64,000 nt of DNA from Hyphomicrobiales bacterium. Its GTDB lineage: Bacteria > Pseudomonadota > Alphaproteobacteria > Rhizobiales > Rhizobiaceae. The DNA is taken from contig UBQX01000009.1 in NCBI GenBank assembly GCA_900467685.1, positions 1-64,000 of the forward strand, read 5' to 3'. Numbering within the stretch: position 1 is the first letter of the stretch; every line of letters begins with the position of its first letter. Below are positions 20,893-28,850 of the stretch, piece by piece. The position numbers and the translations under genes are program-made. Under the pieces are notes generated by a model that ran no database searches, had not been told where the DNA came from, and worked only from the letters and a program-made list of their open reading frames with translations.

Positions 20893-21318
20893 ATGTCTCA
20901 TGACCAAATGAGCGCCGACCGCGCTCGCCACTACGAAACCACCGTTGACTTGAACGTGGTTCATGCTGTTGACGGGACGCCTGTTCATCTCCCGAGCGCC
21001 ACGTCATCGCCGCGCCAAAAGTCTCCGACAAAAAGCGAGCGGGATGTTCTTGAAGGAGAGGGTTCCCTCTCAGCAGCGACTGATCTGAAGCGCGACTATG
21101 TCCTGCTGCTCATCCGCGCCTGTCGTGCAAAGCCTCATGTCGCCGATGCAGCCCTAGCGCTTCTGATCGCCAGGGCCATCGGTGAGACTGTGCCCGATCT
21201 GGGAAGCCTGCTCGATGTTCTGCGACGTCCTGCCCCCGTGATGTCAATTGTGGACATGCCTGCCGGGCGTTCCTTCTCTTTCGCTGGCCATTTGCCCATA
21301 AGGTGGACGAAGGCCTGA
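20893..21318 (+). CDS. Possible truncated element protein, 141 aa
   Basis: ATG 20893 has GGAGAAG 5-8 nt upstream. The first about 115 residues have plausible protein character, with an acidic-basic linker and then a helical stretch (DYVLLLIRACRAKPH, AALALLIARAIGETVPDLGSLLDVL). The last about 25 codons are antisense to the integrase frame, so the true 3' end is probably lost at the same junction that truncates the integrase (about 21240-21260). Function is unknown. Confidence 0.45.
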   Translation: MSHDQMSADRARHYETTVDLNVVHAVDGTPVHLPSATSSPRQKSPTKSERDVLEGEGSLSAATDLKRDYVLLLIRACRAKPHVADAALALLIARAIGETVPDLGSLLDVLRRPAPVMSIVDMPAGRSFSFAGHLPIRWTKA

Positions 21319-22361
21319 AGATCTGCCGCGGTGTAGGTGTCGATCGGGTGATCACCAATCAGCTCGACAAACATGTTGAGGCGCATTTCGGCGGTTTGAA
21401 CGTCTTTCGCTTTTTCGGTCTTGCTCTGATAACGATCTGAAAGATATTCGTTCGCGATCTCGCTGAACAACGGCTTTGTCGACGGAGCACGGACGACTGA
21501 TTTGCGGTCCTGCTTATAAGCGGGTGTCCTGTCGACCTGGATCCGACCAGATGCGTTGCGTGACGCAATTGAAGCCGTCTCTATTGTCTTCGTCATTGTG
21601 CCCGCTGGAACCTGGGCGGCAGCGGCATTCGGCTCTGGCTGCTCAGCCCTCGGCTCGGCTGCCGTCATAGGTGGTGGCGACGGTGAAGCAAAGAGCTGAG
21701 GCTCGGACGCCTTCCCGTCTCGAAGTTCCCTCTCGAATTTTTGATACCGGATCGCGGCGAGAGCCTCTGCGTTGTCAGCGATCAAGGGCTCGTGCGGCAG
21801 GCCTTGCTGTTTAGCGGAAAGCTGCTGCGCATAACCGACAACATCTTTCATGAATGCGAGGCCACGCGCATCCTTCGCGGCAGGCTCCGGTTGCGGGTTG
21901 CGGATGTCGAAAAGCGTTGACTTCATCATGATGGTCAACTGCGCGAGGAGCAGGGCCTGCTGCTCGTCTTCGTCAATGCCGTTCGTTTCTTTTCCAGCCA
22001 TGCTTTTTGCACGCTCCCTGAATTTCATGCGAGCAACTGCCGCAAGCCGATCGGCAATCTCGCGCGCTTCGGCTTTCGACAGGACACCTAGCCCGATGCG
22101 GATCGGCCGCAAACCTCTGCCGCCTGCTGCTGCGGGGATGCGAATCTGGAACATCCAGGACGCGCCTGACCGCAGCAGATAGCGGTCTGAAGATCGCGCA
22201 CGCGGCTTACGATTCCGTTTCGAAACTGAAGAGGCTTCGACGTTGGGATTTTCAGTCTCGCGCGTCTCCGGCGATACAATGGACGATACATCCAACGATA
22301 CAATGGACGATACAATTGGCTTCTCGGTCAAGATTCTGGCCCTTTGTTGGGGGCAGATCAC
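21135..22361 (-). pseudogene. Truncated tyrosine recombinase/integrase
   Basis: N-terminal 370 or so residues are intact: a DUF6538-like segment (YLLRSGASWMFQIRIPAAAGG, with RIGLGVLSKAEAREIADRL), a Pro/Ala-rich linker, and the SAM-like core-binding domain (FSEIANEYLSDRYQSK, LNMFVELIGDHPIDTYTAADLQAFV). After about KWPAKEKER the sequence becomes unrelated, and the catalytic domain with the R-H-R-H-Y residues is absent. The start is GTG 22361 or, with a better AGGG site, an internal TTG. It lies 60 bp from tRNA-Ser. The protein could still bind att DNA, but it cannot recombine. Confidence 0.85.
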
Positions 22362-22438
22362 TCAGAAAAGCGTAATACGCTCAAACACTTGCGGGGGAAT
22401 TGGAGGAGAGTGTTTGTAAAATGGCGGAGAGGGTGGGA
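22180..22438. repeat. Imperfect direct repeat, right copy
   Basis: Partner of 17106-17339. It also contains a 24-bp tandem duplication (unit beginning CGATACAATGGACGATA, at about 22272-22319) within the integrase coding sequence. The left copy has only one clear unit. Confidence 0.85.
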
Positions 22439-22511
22439 TTTGAACCCACGATACCCGTGAAGGTATGCCGCATTTCGAGTGCGGTGCATTCGACCACTCT
22501 GCCACCTCTCC
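22422..22511 (-). tRNA. tRNA-Ser(CGA)
   Basis: Acceptor stem GGAGAGG / CCTCTCC followed by an encoded GCCA. The anticodon stem CCGCA / TGCGG encloses the loop CTCGAAA, giving anticodon CGA (reads UCG). A long variable arm (ATACCTTCACGGGTAT) marks it as class II serine. The T-loop GGTTCAAATCC is standard. Its 3' end is the integration site of the element on its downstream side. Confidence 0.96.
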
Positions 22512-22816
22512 GCATGTCTGGTCGGCGCGGTTTGACGCGCGGGCTGTCTCATAGCGAGAGATGGATGGGCTGGCAAGAGCGAAAATGCAAGAAATCATCG
22601 GGCCTTGGGTTGACAGTCATGAAGCCTTCACGTATCCCGCGACGGTCAAATGGCATGGACTCCGTCCGGCGTTTGCTCCCGTGTTGATCGCGGGTTTCAC
22701 CGGCAGGTGAGGCGAGGCTGCAAGGCTTTGAATTATCTGCTCAATCGACTGATAAAAAGACGGCCGTTCGTGCAGATCGTGCGGAAAGAGCCGGAACGGA
22801 CATGAAAGGTTAAAAA
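22512..22816. other. Intergenic region upstream of rplU
   Basis: About 305 bp between the divergent tRNA-Ser gene and rplU. No gene is seen. It must contain the tRNA promoter and the ribosomal-protein promoter. A Shine-Dalgarno-like AAAGG lies 8 nt before rplU. Confidence 0.5.
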
Positions 22817-23122
22817 ATGTTCGCAGTCATCAAGACCGGCGGTAAGCAGTACCGCGTGGCCGCCAACGACGTTCTGACAGTTGAAAAGCTGGAAGGCGAA
22901 GCAGGCGCCAAGATCGAATTCACCGAAGTTCTCATGGTTGGCACGAAGATCGGCGCTCCCGTTGTGGAAGGCGCTATCGTGACGGCGGAAGTTGTCGAAC
23001 ATGGCCGCGCCAAGAAGGTCATCGCCTTCAAGAAGCGCCGTCGGCAGAATTCCAAGCGCACCCGTGGTCATCGGCAGCATCAGACGACTGTCCGTATCCT
23101 GGACATCGCGGCCGGCAAGTAA
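22817..23122 (+). CDS. rplU: 50S ribosomal protein L21
   Basis: 101 aa, normal for L21. The N-terminus [14 protein letters not shown] and the C-terminal [14 protein letters not shown] are family signatures. It binds 23S rRNA domain V with L20. It is followed after 25 bp by rpmA, the usual pair. Confidence 0.98.
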   Translation: MFAVIKTGGKQYRVAANDVLTVEKLEGEAGAKIEFTEVLMVGTKIGAPVVEGAIVTAEVVEHGRAKKVIAFKKRRRQNSKRTRGHRQHQTTVRILDIAAGK

Positions 23123-23147
23123 GAACTAGGTTTAAAGGAGAACTCCC

Positions 23148-23420
23148 ATGGCACACAAAAAAGCTGGCGGCTCCTCGCGCAACGGTCGCGATTCGCAGTC
23201 CAAGCGCCTTGGCGTGAAGAAGTTCGGCGGCGAAGCCGTCGTTGCAGGCAACATCATCGTGCGTCAGCGCGGTACGCAGTGGCACATTGGTGACAATGTC
23301 GGCCTCGGCAAGGATCATACGATTTTTGCGCTTACCGCCGGCAATGTGAACTTCCGTACGAAAGGCAACGGCCGCACGTACGTGTCCGTGATGCCGAAAG
23401 CGGCAGAAGCAGCGGAATAA
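23148..23420 (+). CDS. rpmA: 50S ribosomal protein L27
   Basis: 90 aa. [16 protein letters not shown] is the conserved N-terminal tail that reaches the peptidyl-transferase centre. It has no N-terminal propeptide of the Firmicutes type. AAGGAG lies 7 nt before the start. It is co-transcribed with rplU. Confidence 0.98.
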   Translation: MAHKKAGGSSRNGRDSQSKRLGVKKFGGEAVVAGNIIVRQRGTQWHIGDNVGLGKDHTIFALTAGNVNFRTKGNGRTYVSVMPKAAEAAE

Positions 23421-23496
23421 GCCGGTAGCGCTCTAAAACAGCCGGCGTCCCATGGACCCGGCTGGCGCACCCTGGAAACAGGTTCAGGCCAGAGAC

Positions 23497-23534
23497 AAAA
23501 AGGGGAGATGGGGCGATACCCAACTCCCCTTTTT
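23497..23534 (+). terminator. Terminator after rplU-rpmA
   Basis: Perfect 11-bp arms AAAAAGGGGAG / CTCCCCTTTTT with a 16-nt loop. The following sequence is also T-rich (CTTTTG), and outer AGAC/GTCT bases extend the symmetry. Confidence 0.9.
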
Positions 23535-23560
23535 CTTTTGTCTCGAAAAGGACTGAACCG

Positions 23561-24208
23561 ATGCAAAGCGAATTGTTGAGAGAGGGACCATCCCGGTCCC
23601 CGTTAGAGCGGGCAGAGTTGCCATCTGCGCCGCAGAGAGCGTTAAGCGCGTCCCCCGTCCTGTTATCCGAGCGGCTTGTCCTGCGCGCTCCCCACATTGA
23701 CGACATCGACGCCCTTGCCCATCTCGCCAACAATGCCAAAGTCGCCACGATGGTTTCGCGCATGCCCCACCCCTATACGGTGGCGGATGCCCGAGCCTTT
23801 GTCGGCCGCGCCGCCCATGGCGGGATTGGCAAGGCCGTCTATGCCATTACCAAGGCGGATGACGGTCGGTTCCTAGGTTGCTGCGGGATCGAGCAGGACG
23901 CAAGCGACCCTAGCCGTGCCGAGATCGGCTACTGGCTGGGCGAGCCGTTCTGGAACCAGGGCTATGCGACGGAGGCCGCGCAGGTTCTTGTCGACATGGC
24001 CTTCAGGGCGGGCGCCATCGAGACGATCGATGCGCGTTGCCGCGTCGTCAATGTCGCGTCGCGGCGTGTCATCCACAAGTGCGGGTTCCAGTTCCAGGGG
24101 ACCGGCATGGTTTCGGTCCTCGCCATGGGCGGGCCGGTTCCGGTCGAATGGTACAGGCTCGACCGGCGGACCTGGATGTCGTTGAGAAGCTGGGGAGGTT
24201 CGAGATGA
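23561..24208 (+). CDS. GNAT-family N-acetyltransferase
   Basis: 215 aa, of the RimJ/RimL-like branch. After a loose N-terminal 30 residues, LLSERLVLRAPHIDDIDAL begins the fold. EIGYWLGEPFWNQGYATEA holds the acetyl-CoA pyrophosphate loop (Q-G-Y-A-T), and VNVASRRVIHKCGF is the usual motif B. Some members modify ribosomal-protein N-termini, but the substrate here is unknown. It overlaps the next acetyltransferase gene by ATGA. Confidence 0.88.
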   Translation: MQSELLREGPSRSPLERAELPSAPQRALSASPVLLSERLVLRAPHIDDIDALAHLANNAKVATMVSRMPHPYTVADARAFVGRAAHGGIGKAVYAITKADDGRFLGCCGIEQDASDPSRAEIGYWLGEPFWNQGYATEAAQVLVDMAFRAGAIETIDARCRVVNVASRRVIHKCGFQFQGTGMVSVLAMGGPVPVEWYRLDRRTWMSLRSWGGSR

Positions 24209-24816
24209 GCGCGCTCGCACTTCCGCAGCGGAGCCACAGGCACTCGCCAGCTCCCGCACGCAGCCTCGACTTCGCCACCCAGCCGACCATCCGCACGCCA
24301 CGGTTGACGCTGCGCAAGCTGAAGCCGGAGGACCAGTACCGGATTGCTGCCGCCATGCAGGATATCCGGGTTGTCCGCATGCTGACCTCGGTTCCGGTTC
24401 CTTATGCCAGCGACGATGCGCTGGACTGGATCCGGCTGTGGGAAGGCGGCGAGATGAATGGCTGGGCCTATGCGATCACCTTCGACGGCGGTGCGCTGGA
24501 AGGCTGCATCACCATCGAGTGGCGGGAAGCGGGGGACCGCACCGGCTGGCATCTCGGCTACTGGCTGTCGCCGTCCCACTGGGGCGACGGCTACATGACC
24601 GAGGCTGTCGGTGCCATCGTCGAACGCTTCTTCGGCCGGATGATGGGCGAGACGCTGTTTGCCGGCGCGATTGCCGACAACCCGGCCTCGCTGAAGGTCC
24701 AGGACAAGCTGGGCTTCCAGGTCACGGGGACGAGCGATGTCTATTCGCATTCCCGCGGCGCGATGGTCCGCGTCATCGACACGGAGGTCACGTTCGGCTC
24801 TTTCATGCCGGCGTGA
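24205..24816 (+). CDS. GNAT-family N-acetyltransferase, second of a tandem pair
   Basis: 203 aa. TPRLTLRKLKPEDQYRIAAAM starts the fold, GYWLSPSHWGDGYMTEAV carries the CoA loop, and ADNPASLKVQDKLGF is motif B. ATG 24205 overlaps the stop of the first GNAT gene, which sets the start. The paralogues share architecture but little exact sequence, so they probably have different substrates. A strong terminator follows. Confidence 0.88.
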   Translation: MSALALPQRSHRHSPAPARSLDFATQPTIRTPRLTLRKLKPEDQYRIAAAMQDIRVVRMLTSVPVPYASDDALDWIRLWEGGEMNGWAYAITFDGGALEGCITIEWREAGDRTGWHLGYWLSPSHWGDGYMTEAVGAIVERFFGRMMGETLFAGAIADNPASLKVQDKLGFQVTGTSDVYSHSRGAMVRVIDTEVTFGSFMPA

Positions 24817-24876
24817 CGTATTTTAGCGCAGTTCCGGATGCGAAAGCGGCTTGCGCTTTTGCCGGGATTGCATTTC

Positions 24877-24908
24877 AGGCCCCGCCGATCCCTGCGGCGG
24901 GGCCTTTT
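24877..24908 (+). terminator. Terminator after the acetyltransferase pair
   Basis: Perfect 11-bp stem AGGCCCCGCCG / CGGCGGGGCCT with a 7-nt loop and a T-run. Confidence 0.9.
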
Positions 24909-25038
24909 CGCGTCTGGTGCCTTGGAGGCGTCACAAAAGCTTTTCCGCATCGTCACGTGAGCTTCAAGGCGCTGACACGAAGCGATCCCATCCTTCCGCG
25001 CGGGGTATTGTCCCGCTCACGATCAGGAGAGGATCATC

Positions 25039-26613
25039 ATGACCAACCTGCAATTTTCTCGCCGCCGCTTCCTGCAATCTGCCGGGGTGACGGGTCTCGC
25101 CGCCGCCTCCGGCCTGTCGCTGCCGGCCTATGTGAAAGCCGCGTCTCGTCCCGTCTTCACCCATGGTGTCCAGTCCGGCGATGTCGACATGACATCCGGC
25201 ATGGTGTGGGCGCGTACTGACCGCCCGTCGCGGATCATGATGGAATATGCGACCACCGAGAGCTTCTCGAATGCCGTGCGCCTGCCTTGGGTCAATGCAA
25301 TGCCGGATAGCGATCTGGCCGCCAAGCGGCTGATCGACGGCCTGCCGTCCGACCAGGATATCTTCTATCGTTTCGTTGCCGCCGATCTGCAGGATATCAA
25401 CAATGTCTCCGAGCCGATTGTTGGCCGTTTCCGCACCGCGCCGTCGTCGCGCCGCAATGTCCGTTTCGTCTGGTCGGGGGATACGGCCGGGCAGGGCTGG
25501 GGCATCGACGAAACCGGCATGAAGACCTATGCCACGATGGCGAAGCACCAGCCGGACTTCTTCCTGCATTCGGGCGACACGATCTATGCCGATGGCCCGA
25601 TGAAGGATGAGGTCGACTTCAAGGACGGAACCAAGTGGAAGAACGTCGTCCTCGTGGACGAGAAGCGCAAGGTTGCCGAGACGCTGGACGAATATCGCGC
25701 CCAGTGGAAATACAACATGCTCGACAGGAACGTCCGCGAGCTGTCCGCCGTCTGTCCGACCTTTTATCAGTGGGACGACCACGAGGTGCTGAACAACTGG
25801 TCGGATTCCAAGGATCTTTCCAAGGACGACCGCTACAAGGAGAAGTCGATCCAGCTTCTCTCCGCCCGCGCTGCCCGCGCCTTCCATGAAATGTCGCCGA
25901 TCCGCTACATGCCCTCCGAGCCTGGCCGGGTCTATCGCAAGATCGCCTATGGTCCGCTGGTCGATGTCTTCTTCCTCGACATGCGGACCTATCGTGGCCC
26001 GAACCACGATGCATTGGAAACCGAGCTTTCGCCGAAGTCGCGCATACTGGGCGAACAGCAGGTGGCCTGGCTGAAGCGCGAGCTGGCCAATTCCAAGGCG
26101 ACCTGGAAAGTGATTGCCGCCGACATGCCGCTCAGCCTCATCGTCTGGGACGACTATGCCAACCGCAAGGGCGACGAAGCCGTTGCCAATGCCGACAACG
26201 GCCCCGCCAAGGGCCGCGAGCTGGAAATTGCTGATCTGCTGCGCTTCATGAAGACGGCCGGCATTTCGAACACCGTTTGGCTGACGGCCGATGTGCATTA
26301 CACGGCGGCGCATTATTATGATCCGAACAAGGCGCAGTTCCAGGACTTCAACCCGTTCTGGGAGTTCGTTTCCGGTCCGCTACACGCCGGCACGTTCGGC
26401 CCGAACGATCTCGACATGACTTTCGGCCCCGAGCTGAAATTCATCAAGGCACCGAGTGCCGAGCAGGGGCAGAACCTGCCGCCGTCAGCCGGCCTGCAAT
26501 TCTTCGGCATCGTCGATGTCGATGGCAAGAGCGAGCAGATGACGGTTCGGCTGATGGACCGCGACGACAACGAGCTGTGGAAGATCACGCTCGATCCGAG
26601 CCGTAACGCCTGA
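25039..26613 (+). CDS. phoD: Alkaline phosphatase D (PhoD family), Tat-exported
   Basis: 524 aa. A twin-arginine signal (SRRRFLQSAGVTGLAAASG, residues 6-24) is followed by a PhoD_N domain to about residue 130 and the metallophosphatase domain: SGDTIYADGP, WDDHEVLNNW, DMRTYRG, WLTADVHYTAAHYY. These give Fe/Ca ligands of PhoD. It acts in the periplasm on phosphate mono- and diesters, commonly under phosphate starvation, although I see no clear Pho box. AGGAGAGG precedes the ATG. Confidence 0.94.
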   Translation: MTNLQFSRRRFLQSAGVTGLAAASGLSLPAYVKAASRPVFTHGVQSGDVDMTSGMVWARTDRPSRIMMEYATTESFSNAVRLPWVNAMPDSDLAAKRLIDGLPSDQDIFYRFVAADLQDINNVSEPIVGRFRTAPSSRRNVRFVWSGDTAGQGWGIDETGMKTYATMAKHQPDFFLHSGDTIYADGPMKDEVDFKDGTKWKNVVLVDEKRKVAETLDEYRAQWKYNMLDRNVRELSAVCPTFYQWDDHEVLNNWSDSKDLSKDDRYKEKSIQLLSARAARAFHEMSPIRYMPSEPGRVYRKIAYGPLVDVFFLDMRTYRGPNHDALETELSPKSRILGEQQVAWLKRELANSKATWKVIAADMPLSLIVWDDYANRKGDEAVANADNGPAKGRELEIADLLRFMKTAGISNTVWLTADVHYTAAHYYDPNKAQFQDFNPFWEFVSGPLHAGTFGPNDLDMTFGPELKFIKAPSAEQGQNLPPSAGLQFFGIVDVDGKSEQMTVRLMDRDDNELWKITLDPSRNA

Positions 26614-26629
26614 CCTTTAGCCGGCACAG

Positions 26630-26654
26630 GCGCGCCCGGTATCGCCGGGCGCGC
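26630..26654. terminator. GC-rich hairpin between convergent phoD and thioesterase genes
   Basis: Perfect 10-bp stem GCGCGCCCGG / CCGGGCGCGC with a 5-nt loop. There is no T-run, so termination is likely only as part of a pause site. Confidence 0.55.
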
Positions 26655-27101
26655 TCAGACTGCGATCGTTCCAAGCTTTGCCCGCATCGTATCGCTCAAC
26701 GCCTTCGGCCGGCGCGACGCGCGGTCGACATAGACATGAATGAAGAAGCCTTCCGCGCTTGCGATTTCTTCGTCATTGCGGAAGAGGCCGACCTCGTAGC
26801 GCACCGAGGAGGAGCCGATGCGGGCGACCCGGATGCCGGCGGAAATCACATCCGGAAACATCATCTCGGCATGATAGCGGCAGCCGGTTTCCACCACGAG
26901 GCCCACCTCCGTCCCCGCCTTCAGGTCCAGCAGTCCCGCCTCGATCAGCCAGCCGTTCACCGCCGTGTCGAAGAGCGAATAATGCACGACATTGTTCATG
27001 TGGCCGTAGATGTCATTGTCCATCCAGCGCGTCTGGATGGTGCGGAAGGCGCGATAGTCGGCGCGGGTCGATGGGCCGGTGCCGGTGGGGGTTGCGGACA
27101 T
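26655..27101 (-). CDS. Acyl-CoA thioesterase, hotdog (4HBT) family
   Basis: 148 aa. FRTIQTRWMDNDIYGHMNN holds the catalytic Asp of the 4-hydroxybenzoyl-CoA thioesterase/YbgC-like family, and VETGCRYHAEMMFPD plus GSSSVRYEVGLF continue the fold. ATG 27101 has GAGGAG 8 nt upstream. It hydrolyses an acyl-CoA of unknown chain. It starts 4 bp after the stop of the orphan gene, so the two may be co-transcribed. Confidence 0.9.
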   Translation of the reverse strand: MSATPTGTGPSTRADYRAFRTIQTRWMDNDIYGHMNNVVHYSLFDTAVNGWLIEAGLLDLKAGTEVGLVVETGCRYHAEMMFPDVISAGIRVARIGSSSVRYEVGLFRNDEEIASAEGFFIHVYVDRASRRPKALSDTMRAKLGTIAV

Positions 27102-27105
27102 GAAC

Positions 27106-28737
27106 TCACTCCTCACGATCTAGCAGCCTCTTAAGCCACCGCAACTCTCTTCGGCTTTCGCCAATACTTTTAAGTTCATGGACGTTCTCAGCGACGAAAC
27201 GCTGAAATTTCTCGACATCTGATGCATTCATTCCTCTATCCAGAAACTCTTGCACAATCTTCGACCAGCTAACCCCCAATCTCGAACGCTTTATTCCTTC
27301 GAGATTGAGCGTTGAAAGAGGCGCACTTAACCCCAGTCCCACTGCAGCTCCTATTGGACCTGCAAGGGCACCTCCTATCGCTGTTGAAACTGTCACTACT
27401 AAGACGTTGGACATCACCACCACGCCTAGAGCCGCCGCGCGTTCTGGATGGCTCCCTTCACCAACGTTGTCTATAGCGTTCTTAATAAAGCCGTTGACCT
27501 CCGACTTTACTATGCCACTTGACCCAAGTGCCTCTACAACAACCGATGCAGATGCCTTGAAATTCTCCACTTCCTGATCGGTTGCATTAAATCTTTCAGA
27601 GTCCGCAATCATTTCACGACCAATTTTAGTCGCAAGGATAAATGTTCCATGCAAATCTAGGACATTCCTGAGAGCTGCAAACTGCTGATCCTCCATCTGC
27701 GGCAAGACGCGTTCTTCGATTTTGCGTGCTGCTGCTGTTTCGGCATTCTCTAGCAGTATGCCATAGGCGGCGAGTTGAGCAAAATTGACCTGCCCGATTT
27801 CCTTGTTCAGCGCTGTGTTATAGCTTTCGAGAGCACGCCAGACGTTCTGAAAAGAGTTCTTTCCGGAAAAAGCCTCTACCGCTTCCTTCACTTGCTCCAA
27901 GAGAATTGGATGAAGAGACCCAAGACGGGAGATGTTGTTCTCGCTTGCGTCGAGATCGGACACTGGACTGAAATCAAGTAAGCCGGCTTGGACAGTAAAG
28001 TTCGGGCCGGGCACCTGGTTTGGGATGCCTAGATTATCGTTAAACGCCAAGATCTTGTCGCGGACTTCGAGGCTACCGAAAAGGTTACCTGCCGCGCGGC
28101 CAACCGCCTCTACCGCGTTTGCTAAATTGAGACCGACCTGCTCGTCAGCCAGCCAGACATTCTCTTCCTTAATCACCGCATAGGCGGACAACATGGGAAT
28201 GCCGGCAATGCGAGACTCGCCCCTGTAAAATGTATCGCGTTCAATGGAGTCTGGCGGAGCATACGCGGTGAGGGCGGCTAAGTCAGCCATTGCACTGGCG
28301 GCTTCCGGCCAGAGCCTGCCGTGTGCCTCGATCGCTTCCGGCGACCTTCCCTCAAAGGATTTTAAGTAAGAACGCAAGTGGCCCATCTCGCGACGAAGTC
28401 TCTCGATTGCTCCAGCAATTTCCAGGTCTAGGCTCGAAGAGTGCATTGGTACTTTCATGTCAATTGTCGTTATTTGTCCAATTCGTCGAAACCATCTTGC
28501 AGCTGAGATGCCCCCCATCACGCAATGTGATGACATGACGGCAGGCGCTTTTCTATTTGGTCCAGTCAACCCAGCAATAACACCCAATCCGCTAGGCGCA
28601 ACCTGAAAACCGAAGGCTCGCAAAAAGACAACTTTACCGGAAACCAAGGCGGGGGTTGGCCTCCCTGTTAGTTGGCTCAACTTACTAGACCACCAGACTT
28701 TCATTTGCTGATCATGAGGAACTCGCAGAAACCACAT
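27106..28737 (-). CDS. Orphan protein of unknown function, 543 aa
   Basis: ATG 28737 follows a purine block (GGGGGGTGGGG) that serves as a strong ribosome site. The protein is largely helical and soluble up to about residue 430. Only one long hydrophobic segment stands out, about 445-485 (ALGVVVMSNVLVVTVSTAIGG, then GPIGAAVGLGLSAPL), which could form a membrane hairpin. The C-terminus is basic and helical (ESRRELRWLKRLLDREE). No catalytic motif is recognised. By eye the DNA is clearly more AT-rich than that of its neighbours and uses many T/A-ending codons. It sits between two core genes (thioesterase and typA) as a likely acquired insertion. Confidence 0.75.
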   Translation of the reverse strand: MWFLRVPHDQQMKVWWSSKLSQLTGRPTPALVSGKVVFLRAFGFQVAPSGLGVIAGLTGPNRKAPAVMSSHCVMGGISAARWFRRIGQITTIDMKVPMHSSSLDLEIAGAIERLRREMGHLRSYLKSFEGRSPEAIEAHGRLWPEAASAMADLAALTAYAPPDSIERDTFYRGESRIAGIPMLSAYAVIKEENVWLADEQVGLNLANAVEAVGRAAGNLFGSLEVRDKILAFNDNLGIPNQVPGPNFTVQAGLLDFSPVSDLDASENNISRLGSLHPILLEQVKEAVEAFSGKNSFQNVWRALESYNTALNKEIGQVNFAQLAAYGILLENAETAAARKIEERVLPQMEDQQFAALRNVLDLHGTFILATKIGREMIADSERFNATDQEVENFKASASVVVEALGSSGIVKSEVNGFIKNAIDNVGEGSHPERAAALGVVVMSNVLVVTVSTAIGGALAGPIGAAVGLGLSAPLSTLNLEGIKRSRLGVSWSKIVQEFLDRGMNASDVEKFQRFVAENVHELKSIGESRRELRWLKRLLDREE

Positions 28738-28850
28738 TTTCCCCACCCCCCTTTCGCAAACGCGAAAAAACAGGTATGAGCGCCCCAAAAGTAACTGGCG
28801 TTGCCCTCCCCGCATATTTGCCGCGCCCAAGCCTCAGAGATTTAAAGACG

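Larger units (their letters stand above)
17323..22438. mobile_element. Remnant integrative element in tRNA-Ser(CGA)
   Basis: A 5.1-kb segment bounded by 17-bp identical copies of the tRNA 3' end. Next to the intact tRNA is a tyrosine recombinase gene pointing away from it, as in many genomic islands. It also carries a 431-aa HTH/coiled-coil protein, a 374-aa protein, and short frames. The recombinase lacks its catalytic domain, so the element cannot move by itself. No conjugation or phage genes are present. Confidence 0.8.
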
